DNA of 64,000 nucleotides, from NCBI RefSeq assembly GCF_032062135.1, contig NC_092860.1:71604706-71668705 (forward strand). The letters are read 5' to 3'. The notes under the pieces are model-generated. The model made no database searches. It was not told the DNA's origin and worked only from the letters and a program-made list of their open reading frames with translations. This DNA comes from Pyxicephalus adspersus. Lineage: Eukaryota > Chordata > Amphibia > Anura > Pyxicephalidae. Below, piece after piece: positions 45,972 to 58,243 of this stretch. Both the position numbers and the translations under genes were made by a program. Positions within the stretch are counted from its first letter, which is position 1. Each line of letters starts with the position of its first letter.

Positions 45972-47009
45972 TTTTAACACTGACATTTTATACACTTTTC
46001 ATTGCACTGACTTAAATATTGTGGATCAATGTTTTTACCACTAAGGCCTTTTATGAAATTTTAAATGTTTAGGTTAATTATTTGGAGTCTGTGCAAGTAA
46101 CGGGTTTTTAAATTGTGTGACATTCAGTCCAAAGAGTAACGAACAGAAATTCACCAGTAGATCTTTGTTCTGTTAACTTTGTGAGATTTTGACGAGACAT
46201 CTCTGTTTCTGAATGTTTCAAGTGCAATTGGAGTTGGGTCAAGAGGTAATAATACTCAAGAGGTAAAAAATATATCAAATTGGAGCATCACCTGCTGGAC
46301 AGGACTGCTTAATATTTGCTTACGGTGATGTCCTATGTTTTGTCGTCCTGTTTCATAAACATTTCCTGTGGAACATAAAATTGGTACTGGCAATCTGCCC
46401 CATTAGGATGCACTAGTAAGTAGCATGTCTCCTGATGTTATCTAATTAGCATGGAAATTACTTAAATGGTTCTTTATTTGAAACTTTATGATTACTTTTG
46501 GCATGCCTCATACGTGACTGTAATGCAAGAAGCTGTCATTCACTTGTACAAGTAGAAATAGCCTGAAGTAAAGATTTTTTGTCAAAACAGTAATTTGAAG
46601 ACTGCCTGTAGTTAACAGTCAATGCCTAATTGCCTAAATGTGGTGGTTCAGTCAGTAATTTTTTTTTTTTTTAGACAAAATGTTATTGATAATTTATTTA
46701 TGTAATCATTTTGATTTTTATCATTTACCACCATTTTTTCCACATACCTATATATTTGCTTCATTGTGGAATATTCTGTCCCACTGCCACATAATTATGA
46801 GCATCAGTACTGACCTAATTCCATTATGTGTAAGGCAGAGTCACAGTTGAAACCTAGCTCATTTCTTCATATAAAAGTATTTTTCTAGTGCCATAGTAAT
46901 ATGGTATTTTTCTTAACTATGTATATATTTGTCTTTTACTCCCTTGATCCCTGAGCACTTTAGCATAGAATGCAATTGTGAAGTAGCATTGAGTTCTTCC
47001 AAATTTCCC

Positions 47010-47207
47010 CAATTTTTGGGAGAAGCCAGTTAACCTAACTTCATGTTTTTGGAATGTGGGAGGAAACTGGAGTGCCCCAAGGAAATGCACGAAAACACAG
47101 GGAGAACCTGCAAACTCCAAACAGATAGTGTCCTGGCTGAGATTCAAATCTAGGACCTAGTGCTGCAAAGGCCAGAATGCTAACCTCTGAGCTACCGTGC
47201 TGTATAG
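47010..47207 (+). repeat. interspersed repeat (GGAGGAAAC...CACCGTGC type)
   Basis: Contains GTGGGAGGAAACTGGAGTGC, GGGAGAACCTGCAAACTCC and ends CTAACCTCTGAGCTACCGTGC. This is a diverged copy of a repeat common in fish and amphibian genomes; I do not assign its class. Confidence 0.6.
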
Positions 47208-48124
47208 TCATGGCTGGTGTTGTAGAGTTGTAGCTGGTGTGTCGTAGAGTCAAGTAAAGACCATATTTTACGAATATTTTTTTTAAGCTACTTTGTCCAA
47301 TACCGTTTTTAACCATGTCTATTGCAAAATGTTTATCACTCAATTGCTGTTCTTTTTTTTTTTTTTTTCCCTGGTAATTATTTTAAAGGGAAATAGTAAT
47401 TGTATAACATTTATACTGTAGCAATAAAATTCTGAAGGTGGAGTTTATACTCTTTCTAGTTTGAGACTGATCAGCTGCCCTCACTTTCACCACCTTTGCC
47501 CCATACTCCCCATGTCGATCATCTAAAAAATAGCCATACCCAATCGATATCAAGAGTTTCCTCTTTGTTAATAAATTTGTGGTAAATTCATTGTTTTTGA
47601 TTAATCTATCACCTTCCCAATTAAAAAAAAAAAAAAGACCAGAAAAACCTAGTGTGTTACCATTTTATACATAAATAACTCGGCTATCATTCAGCCTTTC
47701 ACTATAAGTGAAAGTCAATTGTACAAGGTTGTAGAATTAAAGGGGGACATGCTTCATCCATAAATTGGAGGAACTGAATTAGCTCTGTTAGAGACAACCG
47801 CAGAGGCTGTTGTTGCTTTCCTTTTCTTATGAAAATGCTAGTTATGGGCTGTTTGCTTCTGTTAATGACCTGGAACAACTGCTGAATTATAGACGTGCAT
47901 TCAACTAAAGATCAGTAATGGTGGCCTCTTTATTTCTGTAGTACCAGCTGTATTTTAATATCAGTCATCCAAGATACCCTAATTATTAAGAATACACAAT
48001 GAAGTTGGGAGGAAGCAACACTAGATAATTACAGATTACGCAAAAGTCTTGTAACAGTTTCAAGTTTTAGTTTTATACCCTTCATAATGAAAACCTTTAA
48101 AAAGTTATTTTTGATGTGGCCATA

Positions 48125-48595
48125 AAAATGCAAGTTCAGTAACACTAAACAGTCAAAATAAAGCAACCACCCGTGTGGGCACCTGTTGTGCCACCAAAAC
48201 AGTCTGACCCATTTAGGTATATACTTACCATTTAAGTCCTTTATAAGTCTTGTAATCTGATACCAAAACAGCTGCCTGTTCATCAAGAGACTCTTACTGA
48301 CATCCAAAAGGTTGTGGTCTAGGTATTTACATCTTCTTGCACACACTTGCAGTATAGTGCCATAGCTGACTGTGGGGCTGTACCACGCATGTGGAAATAT
48401 TTTGGGAACATGTTGTGTGTTGGAAGTAGGAACAAAACCTATGGAGTGACTTTAACAAGAGCAAAATTGACTAGAGAATAACTCAATTGTTGCCTAATAT
48501 AACCCTTCCCTTTTTAGGTGCCATTGTAACAAGATGATACAATTTTATTCACTTACCTGTCAGTAGTTGTAATGCTTTGGTTAATCATTGTATAT
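48125..48595 (-). mobile_element. Tc1/mariner-like element, internally deleted
   Basis: The left part has GTTGTGCCACCAAAACAGTC and TTTAAGTCCTTTATAAGTC, matching one end of the same Tc1-like family as at 4.85 kb. The right part ends GTGCCATTGTAACAAGATGA ... ACCTGTCAGTAGTTGTAATG, the other end. Nearly all transposase sequence between them is missing. Confidence 0.6.
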
Positions 48596-50048
48596 TAAAA
48601 AAACATGCACCGATGTCTGTTTCTTGTCTTTGTCCAAAAAGAGGCTGGCCCTCTTTCTTTAGTTGTGATAACAAAGTAAGAATTTGCACCAGAATCAATT
48701 TTAAATGTGCTTACCTTTTATCACTTTTTAAGGTACAATATGTATGTGACAAAAACAAAACCAACTCTCTTCCTTAGTCTTCATTATATAGAAGAATAGA
48801 TATATTTTATTTAAACTTTCCCATCCACTATTTTATCAGTACAAGTTTTTAGACAAATATTTAAGAAATAAAAAAAAATAACTAGCACACAGAGTAGTGA
48901 TATCTTGTAATTTATTACAAACCAATTTTAAATATATGTATAGTGTTGTTAAACTGTGAATGTGTAGCTTTCTGAAATGTCATCTTTTGCTTTTGCTTAG
49001 CTTTTGTTTGTTTTTTGTTTTTTTTTAAGTCCTGGTCTTATGTTTTGCTTGCTAAACTTAGAAATACTAGTGAACTGATAAGCAGATGATCATCACAGAT
49101 ATCTGTCCACAAAACATGGGCAGGACATACCTTACACAAAGAGGATAGGAGAGGCAGGAGGATACTTTGCACGTGATGTGTAATGGATCACATGCATTTT
49201 TTTTTCTTTCTATAGGCATATATTAAAAAAAAAAAGCTTCTAAATCCTACAGCTAACCTAAGAAAGTTGTTGCAATATATAGTGATATTGTTTTTAGCAT
49301 TCAGTGATGTAGCCCTAATAATGTCAGCTCAGTGCTTCATTACATAGTGAACTAATCTAATTCTAGGTTCTGTACTGTGTAATGTACAACTCGCTATTCA
49401 TGTTAAAATAGGTGTGTAAGTATATACATATCTTCCAAATTTCCAAACACTGTAGTACACTTCTTATCTAGTATGGGCTCTCTAGTTTATTACCATCCTT
49501 ATTTAAGTATGGCTTGTGATACAAATTAGGCTGAATTAATATAGGTGCTGGAAATTACACTCATCTTTGTTTCAGGTTTAATTATTTAAAGAAAAAAATA
49601 CAATAATTGCAATGGTGAATGGATGTATAGTTTGTAAATATAGTGTTATTTTTTTCTAAAAGATGTATTATATGTAATCAGTCACAAATATGTAAGTTTC
49701 ACTTGTGTGTCTCCTGAACAAATACTACCCTGCACTATATAGTGATCCTGACACTGGTGGATAATTCTTAATGTTTAAACAACTGTATAATTGTGTAATT
49801 TGTTTCTGTTTTAGTAAGTAAGAATAAACTGTAAAATTTCACATGGTTTATAATGTCCATCCTCTTATAAAAAATCTGCATTTTTAGTCACTAAAAAGAA
49901 AATTGCCCTAACAGTTTTTGATTTTTTTCCCAAATAGGTGTTTTTATAATTTATATATTTTTTTAAAGAACCATTCAGAACTTTTTAACAAATGTAGATA
50001 TAAAAGAAAATCTTGGTAGCCATGACCATAATATGATTTGCTTTAAAG

Positions 50049-50229
50049 TAATAATAGAAAAGGAAAGAAGAAGGACTTTAAAGGCAGTAAATAAATATAT
50101 ACATATGATTATTTTGCTGAGTGACCAACAGTTGTAAAATTCAACAATATCAATATCATTGAATTTTTTTAATATAAATATTAAAAACAAGCGATTATAC
50201 AGCAAGACATGCAAACCACATGTCCATGA
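50049..50229 (+). repeat. inverted repeat A, left arm (~180 bp)
   Basis: Imperfect reverse complement of 51,727-51,912, for example GGACTTTAAAGGCAGTA against TACTGCCTTTAAATCTC and CATGCAAACCACATGT against ACATGTGGTTTGCGTG. It is followed by ACGCGTTTTGTG ... CTTCTTCAGGAGA, a motif seen next to Penelope-like termini in vertebrates (inference). Confidence 0.85.
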
Positions 50230-50559
50230 GTCATCTTCTACGCGTTTTGTGAATCTGATCCACTTCTTCAGGAGAAATTAGTTTCTATGGGTAAAAATAT
50301 ATATCCTTTCAAAATTTCATACAAAGAATAAAAATGTTATCACATATTAACAAAATCAAAAAAAAGTAAACCTATAAAATTTTATTACCTTTAAAATCAT
50401 GAGAAATCTCCCCTCATATGTATAGGCAAGAAGAGAGGACAATGGAGAAAGCAGATACCACCATCAACTACACAAGCCTTTCAAAAGGGGAAGCTATTGG
50501 GGTAAAAGAATAGATTATCTTTAATTCTCCCTATTCTTTTATAAATCTCCACTCTAAAA

Positions 50560-51340
50560 CAAACAAAACAAAAAAAATGCATGTAAGGCCCTGGTCAGCA
50601 CCAGTCCTCACCAGACACCAGTCCCCCAATTCAGCACCGCAGTCTTCACCTATAGCAAGCCCCCGCTCCGCTTCGGGAGACTGGTTATGTCACCCAGCAC
50701 TCGGTTGCCCCCAGGAATTACTGTGCAAAGGATGGTGTCTGGGAATAGGCGGGCAGCAAGCCAGGAGCCTACAGATAAAGCAGTACCAAGATTCCAACAG
50801 AGCAAAGTCCAGAATACAGAGCAGAGATCATACACAAGAGATCAGTCCACCAAACGAAGTACAAAGGAATAGGCACAAGCAGAATTGGGGTCACAGGCAA
50901 AGGTCGGTCCAGGCTGAGTTCAATTGGGTTGTCAGGAACAGGCAAGGTCAGCAACAATAAATCAGACAAAAACAAACCAGCACAAATTAGCCCAGTTATA
51001 CGCTACAACAGGCACTGGTGGCAGAGCAGAGAGGCTATAAAGCCCCAGCAGCCAATAGCGGTGCAGGACTGAGTCTTGAGCTAATTGCCTGTGAAATCCC
51101 CTTCTGCTGTGCACAGCCTCACAGAATGGTGCTGGAGGTGCTAAAAATACAACAGGTTGCACAACAAAAGGGAAGCAGATCTTGCTGCTATCTTAGTTTT
51201 CCTGGCTGTTGCAAATGACATTGCTGGACAGAATAAACAGTATTTCATACTACGATGGCCCACAGCACAGACTGTGCATTTCCTAACTACAAATCCCTCA
51301 ATAGTATAGTATATCCTAAATAAACCATACATACTCCCAA
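50560..51340. repeat. unclassified GC-richer repeat between arms A
   Basis: About 750 bp of sequence richer in GC than its surroundings, with repeated CAGGCAAGGTC/CAGGCAAAGGTCGG-like words, lying between the inverted arms. It resembles retroelement LTR or leader sequence, but I found no termini or coding region. Class undetermined. Confidence 0.35.
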
Positions 51341-51452
51341 AAAAACTTAACTATGCAGGCACCACCTGATTCTAATTGGCAGTGATAATCCTGTGATTTC
51401 TTTAAACCATCCATTAGTTAACACCACAATTACCATACATGTGATTACCCTC

Positions 51453-51460
<8 letters not shown>

Positions 51461-51500
<40 letters not shown>
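51461..51500. repeat. (TA)n microsatellite
   Basis: About 36 bases of TA units followed by TGTGTATATATGTG. Confidence 0.95.
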
Positions 51501-51501
<1 letters not shown>

Positions 51502-51726
51502 ATATATGTGTATAAAAAAAACCTCAGGGTCAATTAATTTGTAATATATTGCCTATATAAACCTACATTTTTTGTGACCATCAATTTGGTTCCAATAAAC
51601 AAATATTCTTCAGACTTTATACCTCCACCTTAAGTAACCGCACAGTGTTTAACATTTTTTTTTTAAATTATTTACACTATCTGCATCTAAACCTCTATTA
51701 CTCGGAGAAATATCTAACGGAAAATG

Positions 51727-51912
51727 TTCATGCACATGTGGTTTGCGTGTCTTGCTGTAATATTGCTTGTTTTTAATACTTATGTTTTAAAATTTCAATG
51801 TTACTGCTATTGTTGAATTTTACAACTGTTAGTTACTCGGCAACATAATCGTGTGTGTGTATATATTATAAATACTGCCTTTAAATCTCTCCTCTTTCCT
51901 TTTTCTATTATT
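51727..51912 (-). repeat. inverted repeat A, right arm
   Basis: Partner of 50,049-50,229 in opposite orientation; the loop between them is about 1.5 kb. Confidence 0.85.
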
Positions 51913-52169
51913 TGTTAATTTTGGGATGTGGAAGATTCCAGGTTTGTTTTCTCATTTTGCTTTAAAGAAACAGGAAGCAAAAACAGCAAAGATAAAAACA
52001 TTCAATTTTAGGAGTACCAATTTTTCATTATTAAGGGGAGCTTTCCATGACTTGGACTAGGAAGAAATAATGTCCTGAAAGAACACAGAAATAGGAATGT
52101 TTCAAGTCTGTTCTACATGAATACATTGCAAAATATATTTCAACGGGTAACAAGTTTAAAGAGGCTTTG

Positions 52170-52345
52170 CGCTCTCAATAATTCCAATCGTTTAGGTGGT
52201 CGAGAAATAGGGGGGGTGCTGCACCTTTTTTTAAAAGGGTGTTTCACCTACAAAAAGACAAAAACAGAATTTTTACTTTACATAAAAGGGTTGTCCACCC
52301 TTTTATGTTAAGTAAAATTTCTGAATTTATGTGGCTCAAAGCTAA
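52170..52345 (+). mobile_element. dispersed non-autonomous repeat (third copy)
   Basis: GGGGGGGTGCTGCACCTTTTT and TTTACTTTACATAAAAGGG with its mirror CCCTTTTATGTTAAGTAAAA, as at 29.1 kb. Confidence 0.6.
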
Positions 52346-52478
52346 CATCAGAAGTGAATTATTCCCCAGGTGTATCAAACAATGCCACATCCAATGTAAT
52401 AGGACATATGAAGTTTGTTTTTTTTGGGGACTTTGACATCAATGATCAAATAATTAACTACAATATAAAAACATCATA

Positions 52479-52788
52479 CAGGTTGACAATCAAAAATCCT
52501 GCCATCAATAATCCGGATCCTTCAGTTTCCCGGCATGAATTTAGGATTGCACTTTCATTACAGGGACTGGAGTACACTCTTTGGCCACTAATGTTTTTGT
52601 GGCGCTGTTCTGCAGAAACAGCTGTTAGGTCTTGTTTGCTAAACTCCCTAGAGCTGTGCCAGATGTCCTCGGTGCTGCGAGAGTAAGACTGGCCTGTGTG
52701 GAGGTAAGTATAAAAAAGAAATCCAGAATCTTCGCAAATCCAGCACTCCTCAGGTCCGGAGGTTGCTGGATTTGAGATTGTCAACCTG
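52479..52788. mobile_element. Tigger-like MITE, copy 2, TA target site
   Basis: Ends CAGGTTGACAATCAAAAATC and GAGATTGTCAACCTG with TA on both sides. Its right flank abuts inverted repeat B. Confidence 0.85.
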
Positions 52789-52792
52789 TATT

Positions 52793-52905
52793 AAAATTTT
52801 AGTTGTGTAATACATGATGAAATTAGTACAGCAAAAAGAGTTTCTCCAGCATCCGAAAGCCCTGTCTAGTATACTATTATCTCTAGATACATTTAAAGCA
52901 TATTA
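52793..52905 (+). repeat. inverted repeat B, left arm (~110 bp)
   Basis: Imperfect reverse complement of 55,565-55,673. Shared words include TACATGATGA/TCATCATGTA, GTACAGCAAA/TTTGCTGTAC and ATCTCTAGATACATTTAA/TTAAATGTATCTAGAGAT. Confidence 0.88.
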
Positions 52906-52962
52906 AATTAAGAAAGAAGAGAAAAGATAATCTTTTTTGGCAAGAATATTTTAATACATATA

Positions 52963-53303
52963 CAGGTTTACAATCGAAAATCCGGTCATCGATAATCCAG
53001 ATCCTTGTTTCCCGGCATGAATTTCGGATCGCATTTACAATACAGGCACTGTAGTACACTGTTTGGCCACTAATGTTTTCTTGGCGTTGTTCTGCAGAAA
53101 TAGCTGTTAGGTCTTGCTTGCTACACTAAATACATGCTGAGACGTCCCTGCTGCCTGCTCCCTTGAACTGTGCCAGATGTCCACAGCGCTGAGGGAGGAA
53201 GACTGGTCTGTATTTGGAGGTAAGTATAAAAAAAAATCCTAAATTTTCAAAAATCTGACATTCCTCAGGTCCGGAGGTTGCCAGATTTTTGAATGTCAAC
53301 TTG
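52963..53303. mobile_element. Tigger-like MITE, copy 3, TA target site
   Basis: Ends CAGGTTTACAATCGAAAATC and TGAATGTCAACTTG with TA at both sides. It lies inside the region bounded by inverted repeat B. Confidence 0.83.
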
Positions 53304-53459
53304 TATATTTTATTTCAAGAAAATTTCCCTGAGTTTAACATAGATCTACTATGCTAATACCCTGGCTAGACATAGTTATTCCGTTACTTGTTTGGTACAT
53401 GCTGAACCCATGTTAGAGATGGCACACAGGGTCATTGTAACAATTGCAATTTTGGTCTC

Positions 53460-55560
53460 TGTTCTGACGTGTTTTGCTCAAAAGGATTTTTGGAGATTGC
53501 AACTGTTTATAAAAATGATATACATTCAATTAGAACATGTATGAATAAATACATAAACAAAAGCGTAAACATCAACAAAGACACAAACCAGCTATACATA
53601 TATGCATGAACTATCTGAAATAAATAGTAATTCTATATTGTGACATAAAATCAAATTAACAAAACATAATAGGTTGGAAAAATGTATACTCCACTTACTT
53701 GATTTTCAAGATGCAGTTGAATTACTCGTAAGAGGTTAGATAAAATTAAAGATGGAGAGCAGGGTATATAAGTATACAATTGTTACGTGATTACAAATAA
53801 TAGAAACTAAGTATAAGGATTGAAAGTAGAGAATTAGTGTATACCTTCAATGAAACACAAAAGCCAGTGTAAAACTAGTATGAGAAATAAACTTAATGGT
53901 TGACTGTAGCTCACAAATTCTAATTATAGATATCCTAATTATTGTAGGGTTTTTAGGACCCACTGGTGTATAGGTGTCTTATTACATTTCAATATGAGAA
54001 CCTGAATAGGGTAGCATCATAAATAAATCATGTGTGAATCATACATGGTAAAGGATGTTCAGATTGGTAGTCTTAGAAAATAAGTACCAGGATGTACTCT
54101 TGCTTTTAGTATCTGAGTTCTTATCAGACCTGTTGGAAGTAGTCCCCCTTGTGGGTTCACTGGATAAATGTAAGTAATGTTATTAAATGATTCATGTCTA
54201 ATTCTATTAAGGGGGTTATATGAATCTACATGATTATGATGTGCAATTAGCTTATGCTTCAAGATTTATCAGTTCAGATATTCTATACATAGAGATGATC
54301 TAAGTATATTACATAGTGTTAGAATACTGTAGCCTAATTCATTATGATTAGTTTAAAATTAGCTATTACAAAATAAATATATTTTAAGGAATAGATAAGA
54401 TAAGATATCTTCCCAAAGGTGGGAAATGTATGATATCACTCCTAACTCTCTCCTTTCAATTGCCCTGCGTTGGAGTAAACCACAATCTGGCAAGTCCTGG
54501 GCATCGAATATTGTCCGATGCCCAACTGAAGGACGGGGGTATGAGTCTTGCCAGATGTAGTTCTGGCATATTTCATCCTTAGTGCCCGTGTAGTATATGC
54601 GTCTATACGTCTTTGTCTCTCCATAATTCTGGGAAACATATTGTAACATCTAATCCCTAAACATAACTAAACAACTATATTATGACTACATATAATTGAA
54701 TATCTACATACATAATTCCATGTTCGTATATACATTTATATAGGAGACACACAAATCATCAAAACATACATATACAAACAAAGGGTGTACGCAGATTTGA
54801 TTGATTATAAAAAGGGTTTAAATGATTAGACATGGTTAAGAACTGGTGGTTTTGTGGCATTTAACAGGTAAATCCAACAGATTTCCTTTTGTAATAGACT
54901 TACAAGGATACAGGATAGCTAGTGGGTGTTAACATTTACCTGTTTCTATGGTGTAAATATAACATAAACATAATATTGGAATCTGTGTTGGTAATTGTTG
55001 GGGAGTTTTGTGGTTTCCTGTTCATTAATTGCACTGAGAACATTTTTCACATCTAAATGTTTCTTGCGTTGCTTTTTGTGTGTCCCTGGGTCTTTCAAGA
55101 ATGGGGACATTCTGAAGGTGATGCTAAGCTTAGGGTACAAGAATTTAGAGGTGCTTGGATCCCCCATAAGGATGTGCCAAAGTTTGGATCGCAAGCTAAC
55201 TATTTCCTTATGTTGTTTGTTAAATGGTGTAATGATCCTTGTGAGTCCAGCCTTTTGTTGTTTGTTCTGAAAAAGTAGGTCTTGTCGATTTAAGGATTTA
55301 GCTTTTTGATTGACTTTTTTCAGCATGTTTTTACTATAACCTCTATGGAGTAAGATATTGGCTGAAGAGAATGCTCTGTTTAAATCAACAAATATCCATC
55401 GCCAGTTAAAACTAATTAGTTGTTTTAACTATTTGAATATACTAATTGTATTCTTTATTGATGTTATTGCTTGTAGTAACTTTCTCCAATGTTCCTGAAT
55501 AGGCAGACTTGATCTGCGTTGAAAGTTGTCTGTACCTTTAAACAAACCGGAAAACCAAAT
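53460..55560 (-). mobile_element. Penelope-like retroelement fragment, minus strand
   Basis: The minus strand from about 55,385 reads NRAFSSANILLHRGYSKN, then (54,946-55,326) KAGLTRIITPFNKQHKEI, SKLWHILMGDPSTSKFL and LSITFRMSPFLKDPG. These match the region between RT and the GIY-YIG endonuclease of vertebrate Penelope-like elements (WHIL..DP, FRRSPNL.D). Neither the RT catalytic core nor the endonuclease is present. The rest, leftward, is AT-rich 3' sequence. Inverted repeat B brackets the fragment. Confidence 0.72.
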
Positions 55561-55564
55561 AATT

Positions 55565-55673
55565 GATTTAAATGTATCTAGAGATAATGTTATAATAGAT
55601 AGGGCTCTCGGATGCTTGAGAAGCTCTATTTGCTGTACTAAACTCATCATGTATTACGCAACAACTAAAATGT
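55565..55673 (-). repeat. inverted repeat B, right arm
   Basis: Partner of 52,793-52,905. Penelope-like elements are known for partial copies in direct or inverted orientation (pseudo-LTRs), which would explain this arrangement. Confidence 0.88.
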
Positions 55674-55910
55674 TATTATGTTTTTTTTATATTTATACAT
55701 TTTTTATTATTTTTATAAAAGAGGCATTACCAAAACAAACAGATTCAGTGCAGCAGAAAAAAAAATGTGCAAAACCAACAATTACACAACTTAAAGGCAC
55801 AGTAGTACACTCAATATTGCCCAGCAATTAATGTATACAAACAAAGGATAACACAAAAACAAAAAATGGAAGAATCGTTTCAAAACAAAGAAAACTCTTC
55901 GTAAATTCTC

Positions 55911-57430
55911 TTACAGTACAATAGGTGGGTCATTAGCCAACAATCTATACACATACCAAGAAGTTTGGTCAAAAGTTGATATAATACGCTTTCTGGTCTC
56001 CTGAGGTAATATACCTATATATGATTCCCACAATTCAAAGAAGGATTGAACTTTTGAATCCTTGCTGATTCGAGTCTCCACCCAGTCCATTCGAAAAACA
56101 TGCCTAAGTTTTTCTAAAAATAAATTCAAAGTGGGAGGAACGTAAGTAATCCACTTTTGCAGTATCGCCTTTTTGGCAACCATTGATATAATCGTAAGAA
56201 GTCTACAACACCCTCTAGCTATCCAAACTTGGTCCGATAAAACTCCAAAAAAAGCCATCGTTGGGGATAAAGGGAGAAAAGTTACCAAATGCCTCAATAC
56301 AAACTGAACCACTAGCCTCCAAAATCTTTTGAATAGAGGACAGCCCCAAAATATATGGTAGGAATCTGCTTTAGCCGCACCACATTTTAGACATTTCGGG
56401 CATTCACTTAAACCTATCTGAACTGAGCGGTGGGGAGAAATATACTCTATGCGCCATGGAAAAATTTAAAAACCAACTCTCTATAAATATAGGAGGTAAT
56501 TGCTCTCCAGGCTCTACGGAAAGCATAAAAAAATCTCTGTTGGGAGTCCTAGATGGAAGAGATATGCTCCACCTGCTTAGACTCGTATGCCTTTCCTCAT
56601 AATTCAAAATTGGTTTATAATTAACATAGACCTCAGCTATCACCCTCTTTTCTGGGTTTGGTCTGAACAGCATTTTATCTAGTGGGTTGGACCAGTCTTT
56701 ATCAGAGAGCCTTCGCAACATAGCAGAAACATATGAACAGGTCTGGTGGTATATAAGAATTTCCTTTTCTATAAACGGGTACAAGGATACTGTGGCGGCA
56801 TGCAAAATAGGTTTTTGGTCAGTCCATTAACAAAAGATCGGACCAACAGTTGTCGAATTACCTGCTTCTCCTTGTTCTACCTCGGAGTCCCAATGTAAAA
56901 TCCAGATTGTGGGCTAATGGAAGGTGCAGGAAAGAATGGCTGTTCAATTGAAAATGGTGTCTAATTTTATGCCAAATCTGCCAATTGGAATTCAAAAGTG
57001 GGTTTGACACCACCTCCATTGGGAGCAGTTCCCTATACATATGCAATATGTATGTTAGAGAACAAGCTGGAACCATTTGTTGCTCCAAACCTGTATGCAT
57101 ATAAACACTAGTTGAGTGGAGCCAAGCTAAGATATCTGGTTTCTTACGGATTGGTGCATAATATGCATACTTAGACGAGCCCTCTTGCCCCCCCAAACAA
57201 ATGAATGAAACATTTTATAAAGCTCCTTCAGATCTTGCTGGCGGAGCAAAAGCGGTAGCATTTGAATCGTGTAAAGAAGCTTAGGGAATAGTCTCATCTT
57301 AATTAAACTCACTCTCCCCAAATAAGAAAGAGTAAATGAAGACCATTTATGTAATTGAATTTTGATAACAGTCCACAGAAGCTTAAAATTAGACCTGTAT
57401 AGGTTAGATTGTTTCTTTGTCTTTTGCACC
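55911..57430 (-). pseudogene. L1 ORF2 C-terminal third
   Basis: Pieces: SFTLSYLGRVSLIKMRLFPK and LLYTIQMLPLLL (57,250-57,350), SFVWGGKRARL near 57,180, and the C-terminal cysteine region with CGAAKADSYHIFWGCPLFK near 56,340-56,400. These belong to the segment downstream of the RT catalytic core in L1 ORF2. Several frame breaks. Confidence 0.78.
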
Positions 57431-58243
57431 CCCAAAAGGTTCATAGCAAGTTGTGGATCATCAAATAGCTTGTTTTCTCCATGATCTTCAGCCTGGCCGG
57501 GTAAAGCAAAACGTATGCCTTTTTCTGCTAGGGCAAGACATACAGGAACGAAATGTTTACCTCTCTATGCTACTGTAGGTGAAAAATCCTGAAACAATAA
57601 AATTTTATCTTCACCCATTTTCAGATATCTCGTGGTATGCCGATGGTAATGCTTCCTTATCCATTGCATTGAAAAATTTTGCAATCACAGGCCTGGGCCT
57701 CTGAGTTTGTATGAATCTCTCTGGGCCCACTTGATTAACACCCTCCAAGGCCCACAGGGTAAGAGGTGTGAGATTGAGGGCCAGAATTTGATCAGATCTT
57801 GGCCATTCCAATTTTCAGGAACTCTAATAATACGGAGACTGGAACGCCTATTTTTTTTTTCCAGGTCTTCCACTTTTTCCTCTAATGAGGAAATCAGGGT
57901 TGTTTGGGGGGTAAGTTTACCCTGTGTCTCCAGTGCCTGGTCTTCCAAACCACTTACCCTATGCTCCAGTTCCACAATACGTGCAGTATTAGAAGAAATA
58001 GATGTTAATTCTGTTTCAAATGTATTCTTGAGAGTGCTGTATTTTTATCAAAGTAGGGTGTGAGAAACGTAATCCTGCTGTAGGATTTGATACCGATGAG
58101 GATAGTGAGGCCTCTAAATGAGAGGCAGGTAAATCTTGAGAATTCTGCGTGGGGATTAATTCAGGAGAAGGTGGGGAGAACGATAAGGAGGTCACACTGG
58201 ATTTCTGCTGCTTGCGGGGGATTCCGGATGAATGTCTCCCCAC
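57430..58243 (-). pseudogene. L1 ORF1 in the deleted L1
   Basis: Coiled-coil heptads appear at 57,870-57,975 (ELEHRVSGLEDQALETQG, SLEEKVEDLEKKNRRSS), then the RRM hallmark KNRRSSLRIIRVPENW, a frameshift near 57,800, QRPRPVIAKFFNAMDKEA near 57,660, and the C-terminal block LALAEKGIRFALPGQ near 57,510. All three L1 ORF1 regions are recognisable; stops make it inactive. Confidence 0.8.

Larger units (their letters stand above)
45972..49850 (+). other. arhgef18: ARHGEF18 3' UTR / 3' flank
   Basis: No further coding sequence is seen. Candidate poly(A) signals AATAAA occur at 47,423-47,428 and 49,823-49,828, among others. The transcript end cannot be fixed from sequence alone. Two repeats lie in it (47.0-47.2 and 48.1-48.6 kb). 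Confidence 0.45.
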
